The notes below the pieces were generated by a model, which was not told the DNA's origin, searched no databases, and worked only from the letters and a program-made list of their open reading frames with translations. From the NCBI GenBank assembly GCA_009840545.1, contig VXNM01000011.1, forward strand, positions 1 to 64,000: a DNA stretch of 64,000 nt, written 5' to 3'. Source of the DNA: Gammaproteobacteria bacterium (lineage in GTDB: Bacteria > Pseudomonadota > Gammaproteobacteria > Pseudomonadales > Azotimanducaceae). Made by a program: the position numbers and the translations under genes. This document shows, piece by piece, positions 26,137 through 33,541 of the stretch; the first letter of the stretch is position 1; each line of letters begins with the position of its first letter.

Positions 26137-27396
26137 GTGCTACTACGTAAGTTCCTTCGCAGATACCCCGCGTTTCTCTATTCTCCGTTTCGTAGGTATT
26201 GGTTTGCGTCATTAGCTTCCATAGCCGGTGCCAACTTATTGATCTTGGGACAGGGATGGTTGGTATTCGAGCTTACGGGTTCACCGTTTCAGCTTGGAGT
26301 CTTGGGTGCTGCTGCCGCCGTTCCAGGAATTGTCGTGAACTTAATCGGCGGGGTAATTGCCGATCGGTTTGACAAACGGAAAATCATTCTGTTTAGCTGT
26401 CTATGCAATACAGTATTTCTGAGCATTTTGACAGTGCTAGACGCATCCAACGTGGTAAAGGTTTGGCACGTCTACACCATCGCTGCAATGACATCGCTCG
26501 TTACTGGCATCGATTGGCCTGTTCGAGCTTCAATTTATCCGTTATTAGTCAAACGTCCCGCGTACTTGAGTGCAGTGGCACTCAACTCGTTCATATGGCA
26601 ATCATCACGGGCAACAATTCCGGCTATCGGTGGAGCGTTGTTGTTCTTTGGAGGCACAGCCTCGGTTTTCGCTGTAGGTGCACTTGGATTCTTCACAATG
26701 TTTCTCGTAGTCCTCACCATTCCGCTCAAAGAGTCTCAAGAATCCAAGACATCGCCAATCCAGGAATTGGTTGAAGGGCTGACCTTCATCTACAACCATG
26801 GTTTATTCAAGTGGTTGCTTGGTCTAACTTTCCTAGCGATGTTCTTCGTGCAATCGTACGTTCAACTCTTGCCGTACATTGTGGAATTGCTCGATCAGAA
26901 CGAAGCGGTATATGGATTGTTGCTGGCTGCTGGAGGAATAGGTGCAATAGTCGGAACTCTGGTGGTGGGTGCAATGAAATCGAGTAGCGTTTCAGGAAAG
27001 ACGCTGCTTGTCTGTGCATTGATTTCAGCAATTGGCACGTTCTTGATGTCTCTCGCCGTGTCTTGGAATCTCTTAATTTGGACATTTGCCTTCGCTTTTA
27101 CAAGTGCGATTCTGGCATCGATCTTCCAGATCAGCGGTGTGACCATCATGCAATTGGCCGTACCTCATCGACTTCGAGGTAGAGTGATGGGATTCCACAC
27201 CGTTTGCTACAACCTGATTCCCCTAGGAGGTTTGTTTCTTGGTTTCCTTGCGGAGGTTCTTGGCATTGTCGCCGCGATTGGAATTGGTTGTCTTATTTTC
27301 GGAGCTGCAGTCTTGGGTGTCGGTCTCGGAAGTTCCACGATTAGAAACATTGGGCAACGCCCGATTCGAGAAATCCAGCTGCCGTCGCCGAGTTGA
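26137..27396 (+). CDS. MFS transporter (MFS_3, exporter-like)
   Basis: A 419-residue inner-membrane protein with about twelve hydrophobic segments. The first segment pair contains GQGWLVFELTGSPFQLG and, in the loop between helices 2 and 3, GGVIADRFDKRKII, the MFS signature; the same form is common in enterobactin- and drug-exporter-like MFS_3 proteins. The substrate is unknown. It starts at GTG 26137 with little upstream signal; any earlier in-frame start is weaker. It may be cotranscribed with the PhyH at 24648, in which case export of a hydroxylated product is possible. Confidence 0.85.
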   Translation: MLLRKFLRRYPAFLYSPFRRYWFASLASIAGANLLILGQGWLVFELTGSPFQLGVLGAAAAVPGIVVNLIGGVIADRFDKRKIILFSCLCNTVFLSILTVLDASNVVKVWHVYTIAAMTSLVTGIDWPVRASIYPLLVKRPAYLSAVALNSFIWQSSRATIPAIGGALLFFGGTASVFAVGALGFFTMFLVVLTIPLKESQESKTSPIQELVEGLTFIYNHGLFKWLLGLTFLAMFFVQSYVQLLPYIVELLDQNEAVYGLLLAAGGIGAIVGTLVVGAMKSSSVSGKTLLVCALISAIGTFLMSLAVSWNLLIWTFAFAFTSAILASIFQISGVTIMQLAVPHRLRGRVMGFHTVCYNLIPLGGLFLGFLAEVLGIVAAIGIGCLIFGAAVLGVGLGSSTIRNIGQRPIREIQLPSPS

Positions 27397-27456
27397 TTTG
27401 TTAGTCTTGGAAGTAGCTAGGAGTTGCAGTTTCATGCGAACCGAATCTCCCTTCAG

Positions 27457-28596
27457 TTACATCAACAAGATTCCTCTCGGTTCCATTCCAAGCAACACTC
27501 TACCTGCATCTTCCATATGGTGAGGCGCGACGGTAACGTGCTGTTGAACCACCCGTACATCGCGCACTATTCGCTCTAACGGACTTCCTAAGACGTTAGC
27601 GGAGGTGCCGGCTGCTTCGGTGACGTAATTCACTGATTCAATAGCCGCCTTGACTGCATCGCAAGCAAGAATGTGTGCAATTGCTCGATCGTGGTAACTG
27701 AGTTGATCGCCGCTCTGACATACATCCCACACCTGTTCGGCGTGCTCGTACATCGCGGCTCTTGCACCCCGCAACCGAGCTTCCGCTCGGGCAACAGCTT
27801 GATGGGCGAATGGTCTTTGGTAGAGCGTTCGCGTTGAGAACCGGGGAACTTTCCCACTTGCCAGTTCACAAAATGCGTCAATTCCCGAACGAGCTATTCC
27901 GAGTGCAACGGCGACCTTATTGAAGGTCAGTCGAACTCCTAGTGGCAGATTCAATTGTTTCGACCTCATGTTTCCGTGCCCAAGAGTGGCAACAATTCGG
28001 TCCGGTGGTACAGACACCTCATTGACTTTGACATCATGGGAACCAGATCCTCTCAGACCAGCGACGTGCCAGGTGTCCAGAATTTCGTACTGCCCCTTCG
28101 GAATCATCGCATAGTAGAGTGTGTCGTCTATCGCCTTCCCTTTTTGCGTTAGACGAACCGTAGCACCGAACACGTCCGCATTGTGAATTCCGCTGACAAA
28201 TTGCCACTGACCAGAGACTCGATGATCCCCATTGCATGCTTCGGCTTCTCCGACAAATGCGGTCGAACCTGCCATGATGGTCAAGGGATCGGCTAGTAGA
28301 TCCTTGCATGTGCATAACGACGGCGCGAGCAACCCGAATATCTCGACGCCAATCATTAGGTTCCATCCCGCTGCGCCACTTCCCCGGGAGATGATCTCCA
28401 ACACTCGCATCTGAGTCTTCGAGTCGGCGTCAAGCCCATTGAATTCTTGGGGAGCTGCGATACGGTAGAGATTGCACACCGCCATCGCGTTGGCTATAGA
28501 TTGGCTCAATTGCCGATTCTCGTCAGAAGTCCTGGCATCCGATCGAACTACTTCTACAAGAGACTTCGCGTGCCGAATTGCAGTTTCGGGATTCAC
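27457..28596 (-). CDS. Acyl-CoA dehydrogenase-fold flavin monooxygenase-like protein (HsaA/pigment hydroxylase-like)
   Basis: A 379-residue protein of the ACAD fold, subgroup of flavin-dependent two-component hydroxylases (HsaA, HpaB-like group D). It opens with the helix AIRHAKSLVEVVRSDARTSD, then IAAPQEFNGL, GAAGWNLMIG and GLRGSGSHDVKVNEVSVP, matched one for one by the paralogue at 54664-55797. It lacks the ACAD catalytic Glu region. GTG 28596 is preferred because it gives the paralogue's length; a GTG at 28680 would add 28 basic residues. Needs a flavin reductase partner, not seen nearby. Confidence 0.8.
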   Translation of the reverse strand: MNPETAIRHAKSLVEVVRSDARTSDENRQLSQSIANAMAVCNLYRIAAPQEFNGLDADSKTQMRVLEIISRGSGAAGWNLMIGVEIFGLLAPSLCTCKDLLADPLTIMAGSTAFVGEAEACNGDHRVSGQWQFVSGIHNADVFGATVRLTQKGKAIDDTLYYAMIPKGQYEILDTWHVAGLRGSGSHDVKVNEVSVPPDRIVATLGHGNMRSKQLNLPLGVRLTFNKVAVALGIARSGIDAFCELASGKVPRFSTRTLYQRPFAHQAVARAEARLRGARAAMYEHAEQVWDVCQSGDQLSYHDRAIAHILACDAVKAAIESVNYVTEAAGTSANVLGSPLERIVRDVRVVQQHVTVAPHHMEDAGRVLLGMEPRGILLM

Positions 28597-28979
28597 GTTT
28601 GTTTCCGTTCTTGTCTTGTTGGGTCGGTTCTCATGCTTCTGTTCCAAGCGGCCACTTAATCGATGTGGCAGACTCTTCACGGAATTTTGAATTCAAAGCA
28701 TTGTAAGTGTCGGCGCTTCACTGACTATCAAAGAGGTTAACGGCTAGGAACAACGATCGGAATCCGCCAGATATCCGTGACCACGTGAATAAACCTGCAG
28801 TTGGGATTCACGTTTTTGCGCCGACTAAACCGGGCTATGTTCAAGAGACGTGTGGGATGCTGAAACATTTCTTTCAAATGCGTCGCGGTTTCCATTTCAA
28901 GTGAACTTTCGTTTCAAGCTGCCGTCAACTTTCAGTTCAAATAGCAATTTAGTTACTCTATGACTCGCTTGGTCGGGCG
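28597..28979. other. Non-coding gap between divergent genes, with short repeats
   Basis: No gene is supported between the two divergent genes. ACGTGAAT (28783-28790) and ATTCACGT (28806-28813) form an inverted repeat followed by TTTT. Four TTTCAA-like boxes sit at 28872, 28895, 28912 and 28930 (the last TTTCAG), 17-23 bp apart and 50-110 bp ahead of the DUF3667 gene. They may be binding sites, or just chance in an AT-richer stretch. Confidence 0.4.
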
Positions 28980-30083
28980 ATGGTTGAAGGCATGCAGACT
29001 GATTGGGAATCGCTTGAGAAACGAACGTGCGACAACTGTAACGTAGAGGTTGTTGGACGATTTTGTCCGTTGTGCGGACAGAACAACAAGAACTATGAGG
29101 GTTCTCTGTGGCGGGTCGTTGGCGACATTTTTCGCGAACAGTTCGATTTCCACTCACGAGCAACACGCACGATTAGAGCGCTAGTTCTGCATCCTGGTTT
29201 GCTAGCTGTGGAGTTTAGGTCGAATCGACGCGCCAGTTACGTGGCACCCATACGGATGTATCTCTTCAGTAGCTTGCTGTTTTTCTTTCTGATTGCACTA
29301 GCCCCCAATCGAGCAGAAGATCGAGTGTTCTCATTCTCAATCGAAACGCATTCGTACAGTTTGGAGGCTGGAAACAATGAAACGGAGGAGAGCGACTCAC
29401 CATCGGTTGTTAGCGAAGAGGAGAGTGGGTTTCAGTTTCAAGAAACCCAGCACGAGTCGAAAGATTTCTCCGAAGATATCGAACCTGTAAGACAGCACCT
29501 GGATGAGAACATCAACCAAATGGTAAGTGAAATACTCATCCGTCCGGACGACTCGCCATCTAAGAATCTTCTTATAGGTCATCTTTTGAGGATAAGCGAC
29601 AACTTGAAAAAGAATGACGAGGAGAAACCAAGTGATTTGGAATTGTGGATTACTCCGTTGGTGGTGAAAGTGCTCCACGACATTAGCCGGTTGTTGGAAG
29701 ACGTAAAGAACAATCTGCCCCTCATCATGGTCATTTTGCTTCCATGGATGGTGCTGACGTCAGCGTTGCTCAACTGTCGAAAGCACGTGCGTATGGTCCA
29801 TCAGTTGGTCTTTTGGATGCATGTGTTTACATTCGCATTTTTGGTACTTTCGTTGGAGCTATTTTTAGTTCGGTTTGTCTTGCGAGGTATTGAAGCTGCA
29901 GGTTTTGTGACGCTAGCCGCTTATTTGGTGTTGTTAGTGCACACGTATTGGGCATACCACAAGTTTCATGGTGGAGGCCATTTCACTGGCATTCTCACGT
30001 TTCTCCTCTTGGTCCTCTTCTACTTCGTTGTCTTGGCCGTAGCACTTCTTGCAGTTGTTGCGTTGTCCATTTACAACCTGTAG
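28980..30083 (+). CDS. DUF3667 family membrane protein with N-terminal zinc ribbon
   Basis: A 367-residue protein. Cys pairs in CDNCNVE and FCPLCGQ (residues 17-38) form a zinc ribbon, followed by the conserved FHSRATRTIRALVLHPGLLAVEF and SYVAPIRMYLFSS region of DUF3667. A membrane segment lies near 92-108, then an acidic hydrophilic stretch (about 115-215), then four more membrane segments near the C terminus. The family is of unknown function. The stop is 1 bp from the stop of the convergent LLM oxidoreductase. ATG 28980 is used; ATG at 28992 is an alternative. Confidence 0.75.
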   Translation: MVEGMQTDWESLEKRTCDNCNVEVVGRFCPLCGQNNKNYEGSLWRVVGDIFREQFDFHSRATRTIRALVLHPGLLAVEFRSNRRASYVAPIRMYLFSSLLFFFLIALAPNRAEDRVFSFSIETHSYSLEAGNNETEESDSPSVVSEEESGFQFQETQHESKDFSEDIEPVRQHLDENINQMVSEILIRPDDSPSKNLLIGHLLRISDNLKKNDEEKPSDLELWITPLVVKVLHDISRLLEDVKNNLPLIMVILLPWMVLTSALLNCRKHVRMVHQLVFWMHVFTFAFLVLSLELFLVRFVLRGIEAAGFVTLAAYLVLLVHTYWAYHKFHGGGHFTGILTFLLLVLFYFVVLAVALLAVVALSIYNL

Positions 30084-30084
30084 G

Positions 30085-30987
30085 TCAAGAAATCGCGTCG
30101 TGAATCTCCCCCAATTTTTCGATAATTGCGTCCACAGTTCGGAATCCCGCTTGGAAAATTGCGGTTGCGTTTAATGATCCCCAATCAAAGCCTAGTTCTT
30201 GAACTATTTCTATGCGAGCTTTGATATTGTCCATTTTCTTGTAGAAGTTCTTTCCTTCTTCATCTTGCGGTGGAGAGTCGAGCATCATTTGAAATCCTAG
30301 AGACTCGGGATCACGACCAGCATTGATTGCATGGGCTCTAATGGTGTCGACTGCACTTCTTGCCCAATCCATATCGGTTAGTGGCATCGAGAGCCATCCG
30401 TCTCCAAGTTCACCGACTCGCTGGAGCGCTCTCTCACTCATTCCGCCAATCCAAATTGGAATGTGCTGGCCTTGCGGTGATTTGGGTTCAAAGGCCATAG
30501 AGTCTGCGGAATAGTGCTCCATTTCGTAATTCACGACTTCACTGCCCCAGCACTCACGCAATACTTGGATTGCTTCGTCCATACGCTTTCCGCGATTATG
30601 GAAGGACTCGTGAAGCATTTCGTATTCCGATTCTTGCCAACCGACGCCTACACCCAAACGGATCCGTCCGCCCGAAAGAATGTCGAGTGTCGAGACTTGC
30701 TTTGCCACTAGGACTGGTTGTCGCTGCGGTAGAACGAGTACTTCTGTTCCAATACCGATGAACTTCGTGCTTGCCGCTATGAACGAGAGAGTAGTAAGGG
30801 CTTCCAGAATGGGCATGCGAGAGGGATATCGAGGTGCAGCTCGCGTGTCGGTAGGAAATCCCATTGCCACATGATCGAAGATGTCGATTTGGTCGTAGCC
30901 CAAATCTTCAATGGATCGGGCTAGCCTTGCCATTGCACTTGGACCTTCGCGAAAGCTTATGGCTGGAAATTCAACTGACAGTTTCAT
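30085..30987 (-). CDS. LLM class F420-dependent oxidoreductase (TIGR03619-like)
   Basis: A 300-residue luciferase-like protein: MKLSVEFPAISF, IEDLGYDQIDIFDHV, VLVLPQRQPVLVAKQVSTLDILSGGR (start near residue 85), GVGVGWQESEYEML and PIWIGGMSERAL, the block order of TIGR03619-type F420-dependent oxidoreductases. Redox cofactor and substrate are not provable from sequence. It lies downstream of the tiny ORF/terminator unit at 31085-31201 on the same strand, so its expression could depend on that element. It is convergent with DUF3667. Confidence 0.85.
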   Translation of the reverse strand: MKLSVEFPAISFREGPSAMARLARSIEDLGYDQIDIFDHVAMGFPTDTRAAPRYPSRMPILEALTTLSFIAASTKFIGIGTEVLVLPQRQPVLVAKQVSTLDILSGGRIRLGVGVGWQESEYEMLHESFHNRGKRMDEAIQVLRECWGSEVVNYEMEHYSADSMAFEPKSPQGQHIPIWIGGMSERALQRVGELGDGWLSMPLTDMDWARSAVDTIRAHAINAGRDPESLGFQMMLDSPPQDEEGKNFYKKMDNIKARIEIVQELGFDWGSLNATAIFQAGFRTVDAIIEKLGEIHDAIS

Positions 30988-31084
30988 GCTTGTGGATATG
31001 CAAAAACGACCTTGAAAGTCGAAGGTCGCTGTCTTGGTGTGCTATACGCAGTTCAGGAGACTTGGAACGTGCGACTGCACAAAT

Positions 31085-31116
31085 GAAAACAGCAGAGCCT
31101 GGGGAGGCTCTGCTGT
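31085..31116 (-). terminator. Strong intrinsic terminator after tiny ORF
   Basis: ACAGCAGAGCCT (31089-31100) and AGGCTCTGCTGT (31105-31116) make a perfect 12 bp stem with a 4-base loop. On the minus strand the stem is followed by TTTC and further Ts. It lies 13 bases beyond the TAA of the ten-codon ORF and about 100 bp before the LLM gene starting at 30987. Confidence 0.75.
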
Positions 31117-31129
31117 CCAATCTTGGGAG

Positions 31130-31162
31130 TTAGAGAGTCCAACTCCCTATGACTGTAGACAT
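31130..31162 (-). CDS. Ten-residue ORF with near-perfect ribosome-binding site (leader peptide or micropeptide)
   Basis: On the minus strand AAAGGAGG (31175-31168) lies 5 bases before an ATG that opens the codons for MSTVIGSWTL and then TAA. A TATAAT box (31201-31196) is 20 bp upstream of the Shine-Dalgarno. A second hairpin, GGGAGTT/AACTCCC (31147-31141 with 31131-31125), overlaps the end of the ORF, and a strong terminator follows. The peptide has one Trp and no run of one amino acid, so a classic amino-acid attenuator is not indicated. It matches no family known to me. A leader peptide for the LLM gene, or a free micropeptide, are both possible. Confidence 0.5.
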   Translation of the reverse strand: MSTVIGSWTL

Positions 31163-31195
31163 TACCACCTCCTTTGATCCGACAAAATTACAGTG

Positions 31196-31201
31196 ATTAT
31201 A
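31196..31201 (-). promoter_or_regulatory. Consensus -10 box of tiny ORF unit
   Basis: TATAAT on the minus strand, 20 bp ahead of the Shine-Dalgarno of the ten-codon ORF. No good -35 box at 17 bp was seen; TTGGAT lies too close. A TG sits one base off the extended -10 position. Confidence 0.4.
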
Positions 31202-31356
31202 CGCACGGATCCAACATCTCGTACTGGTGAATCAACAAAGAGAAGTCGACTCAATTCCTGCCATAGTGGAATGTGAATTGGTAGTTGAAGTGCACCAATC
31301 GTTTGCGATTGGAATCGAGGACTAGTCGATGGCCGTGTCAGCTCTACTTTGTGAGA

Positions 31357-32433
31357 CTATCCGGCTAACTGTATAAGCACTGTTCCTTCTGCAGTATGTA
31401 GTCCAGCTTGGTTTTCGTTCCACACCTGCAATTCGACCAGTTTCTTGTCGCCGTCGGTGAACTTGCGCGCAACATTGCCGTAGACTGTATTTGTATCTCC
31501 CACAATGTTGGGATGTCGCACGCGAGTATTGAGAGACAGAATGCTTGCGTCGTCACCTGCCCAGTCCGTTGCTATCTGGCAGAGCCAACAGACGCGCTGC
31601 GGACCCCAGTCGAACTGTCCAGGCATATTCCTTCGCACTTGTGCATGCTTCTTGTCGTAGCGTCCGCCTCCACCAAGATCTGATGAGTCTTCAGCTTCCA
31701 AAGCCCCGCGCGGGCTTCTTCCTGTGCCGACTACACCGTGTGTGAACAGAAACAGTTCCGTGACTGTATAGCTACCCTTCGCAAGCGTTGGGATTGCTTC
31801 ACCTTCGACAACATCTTCCCACTTCCGCATGTCCGAACCGCGTCTTTGTCGCTCAAACACTAGAGGGTCAGGTGGGGTGGGTGTTACGTTTGTCTTGACT
31901 TCACGGTCATACTTCATGGTTCGTCCGCCGCCTAAGTTCTTGTAGCGGGCCATGTTTGTCTTTTTTGTGGCCACAAGTTCGTTGCGATTGTTGAAGTATT
32001 CAACCATTGCAATACAAATACAAAAGTCCCCAATTCGGTCGCTGTGTTTCCGCTCTATGCCAACTACAGACTCCTGTGCACGGATGCGATCATCTCGCCA
32101 TATGGGACGCAAGAACGTGATTTCTCCACCTGCGTAATTCATTGGAAAGTTGGCTGAAGAGAGACGTCTCCCGTCAATCGTTCCGTTAATCGCGGCACCG
32201 ATTCCAAGACTTGCACCATAAATGAACATTGGAGGTGCTGTGATACCTCCGAATCTACTGTTCTCTGCGTGGCGTTCGTTGCGCCATAGAGGGTTGTAGT
32301 CCCCTACGCCGTCCCCGAATCTTCGAATGTTGTCCAGACTAGCTTCGCGATAGCCCCTTGAAGGCAGCGTCTGTCCGATCCCCTTGCCATATTCCTGTTC
32401 AAATTCGTCGAGAGTAGTTATTGCTTCAGCCAT
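31357..32433 (-). CDS. FAS1-like / MaoC double-hotdog dehydratase
   Basis: A 358-residue protein with two hotdog domains. The first has YREASLDNIRRFGDGVGDYNPLW (starts near residue 28), then APPMFIYGASLGIG, a FAS1-like dehydratase N-terminal domain; the second has VTELFLFTHGVVGTGRSP and FDWGPQRVCWLCQIATDWAGDD. Hydration/dehydration of enoyl-CoA or a related thioester is likely. ATG 32433 is used, since the upstream TTG adds five residues without better signal. Downstream of its stop lies the hairpin CCAATCG-TTTG-CGATTGG (31295-31312) without a T-run. Confidence 0.8.
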   Translation of the reverse strand: MAEAITTLDEFEQEYGKGIGQTLPSRGYREASLDNIRRFGDGVGDYNPLWRNERHAENSRFGGITAPPMFIYGASLGIGAAINGTIDGRRLSSANFPMNYAGGEITFLRPIWRDDRIRAQESVVGIERKHSDRIGDFCICIAMVEYFNNRNELVATKKTNMARYKNLGGGRTMKYDREVKTNVTPTPPDPLVFERQRRGSDMRKWEDVVEGEAIPTLAKGSYTVTELFLFTHGVVGTGRSPRGALEAEDSSDLGGGGRYDKKHAQVRRNMPGQFDWGPQRVCWLCQIATDWAGDDASILSLNTRVRHPNIVGDTNTVYGNVARKFTDGDKKLVELQVWNENQAGLHTAEGTVLIQLAG

Positions 32434-32540
32434 GTGTCTCAAATCCAAAGAATGTGCGCAAAAGTCATTCGAATTCTAGACCCTACGCTTATTGTGTACA
32501 TGAGAGTTTGTACTAGGACTGATAATTCCTAGGCGCAAAC

Positions 32541-33323
32541 CTAGCGCAAACCATGTTGTTCCAAGACTAGCCAGTATGCAGTTGGTTCAGGAATGGACAA
32601 CATACTGCGCAACTCTTGAACATCGGTTCCAAGCATTTCTTCATACGGTTGTGCCGCAAGCCAGGATGCTCGCTTTCCATCACGATATGCACGCCAAAGA
32701 GCATGAATCGTCCCTCGACCATAGCCTTGTGCAAGGCGACGGCTCCCCAGTACGACGATGAATGCCGTGCCGGGATTCTTCATCTGGGCAAACGTAAACG
32801 CCAATAGACAAGCTTCTCCCAGAGGTTCTCTTCCGTACCGGGTCAGCGTGTGCCAAAGGTCGTGCATGTCTCGAATTCTGTTGAGATAGCGCAGCAGATC
32901 TCGATCTTCGATGTTTTCTGTTGCTTCGTAGCTTGCTTCGACGAGTCCGTCGGCAGTCAGGTCACCAGATCTAACAAATTGCAAGTAAGCTCTCGCGAGA
33001 GTCCCCTCTTGGTGTTTCTCAAGGGCAGTCCGATCTCGAAGCGAACTTAGAAGGTCGGTTTCCTCGGACAAAACTCGGGTTCCAGTATTGGTTGATCTGA
33101 ATCGCAGGTACGCGCGTTCTAGCGACTTGCCGCGCAATGCGGTAACCACGCGAAATACCTGTTCGGTGTCTTCGGGGTCGTCAAATAGGGCGCGGACCGC
33201 GACCCAGGCTCGATTCAAGCGCTTCAATCGGCTACGAATTCCTTCACGGATACTTGAAGCTACTTTGCCGGCATCAAACTCGTGATTGGATGCTTCGTCC
33301 TTTTTTCTAGTCCATTCAGTCAT
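32541..33323 (-). CDS. Coq4 family protein (ubiquinone biosynthesis-like)
   Basis: A 260-residue protein. The family zinc site H-D-x2-H-x11-E is intact: His154, Asp155, His158 and Glu170 in MHDLWHTLTRYGREPLGE. The N-terminal half (RFRSTNTGTRVL) carries the usual Coq4 arch. In mitochondria COQ4 takes part in C1 decarboxylation/hydroxylation of the ubiquinone ring; bacterial homologues are found in proteobacteria and elsewhere and may be attached to other aromatic pathways. No other ubi genes are in the window. It lies just upstream of the hotdog dehydratase on the same strand (about 110 bp). Confidence 0.85.
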   Translation of the reverse strand: MTEWTRKKDEASNHEFDAGKVASSIREGIRSRLKRLNRAWVAVRALFDDPEDTEQVFRVVTALRGKSLERAYLRFRSTNTGTRVLSEETDLLSSLRDRTALEKHQEGTLARAYLQFVRSGDLTADGLVEASYEATENIEDRDLLRYLNRIRDMHDLWHTLTRYGREPLGEACLLAFTFAQMKNPGTAFIVVLGSRRLAQGYGRGTIHALWRAYRDGKRASWLAAQPYEEMLGTDVQELRSMLSIPEPTAYWLVLEQHGLR

Positions 33324-33541
33324 TGCTCAATCGTGTTAACAAGTGCTTTAGTAGGTAATTTCGGCAGCTCCGAGATTCGATATTGAACTTGAGCTCCGAA
33401 GGGTGTTTTCGCTGCTACGAATTCTATATTACGAATGCCATTGAGTGTTGAGGAACATCGTTCAACAGCAAGATGCAAAGTCGAAACATTCACTAATCGA
33501 AGGAATCCTTCCCATCGAATTGAAGGGCGGTCCTGCTCTAC

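Noticed and set aside
31141-31147. A Trp attenuator for the LLM gene
   Set aside because: The peptide has only one Trp and no codon run, so an amino-acid-specific attenuator is not supported, though a general leader remains possible.
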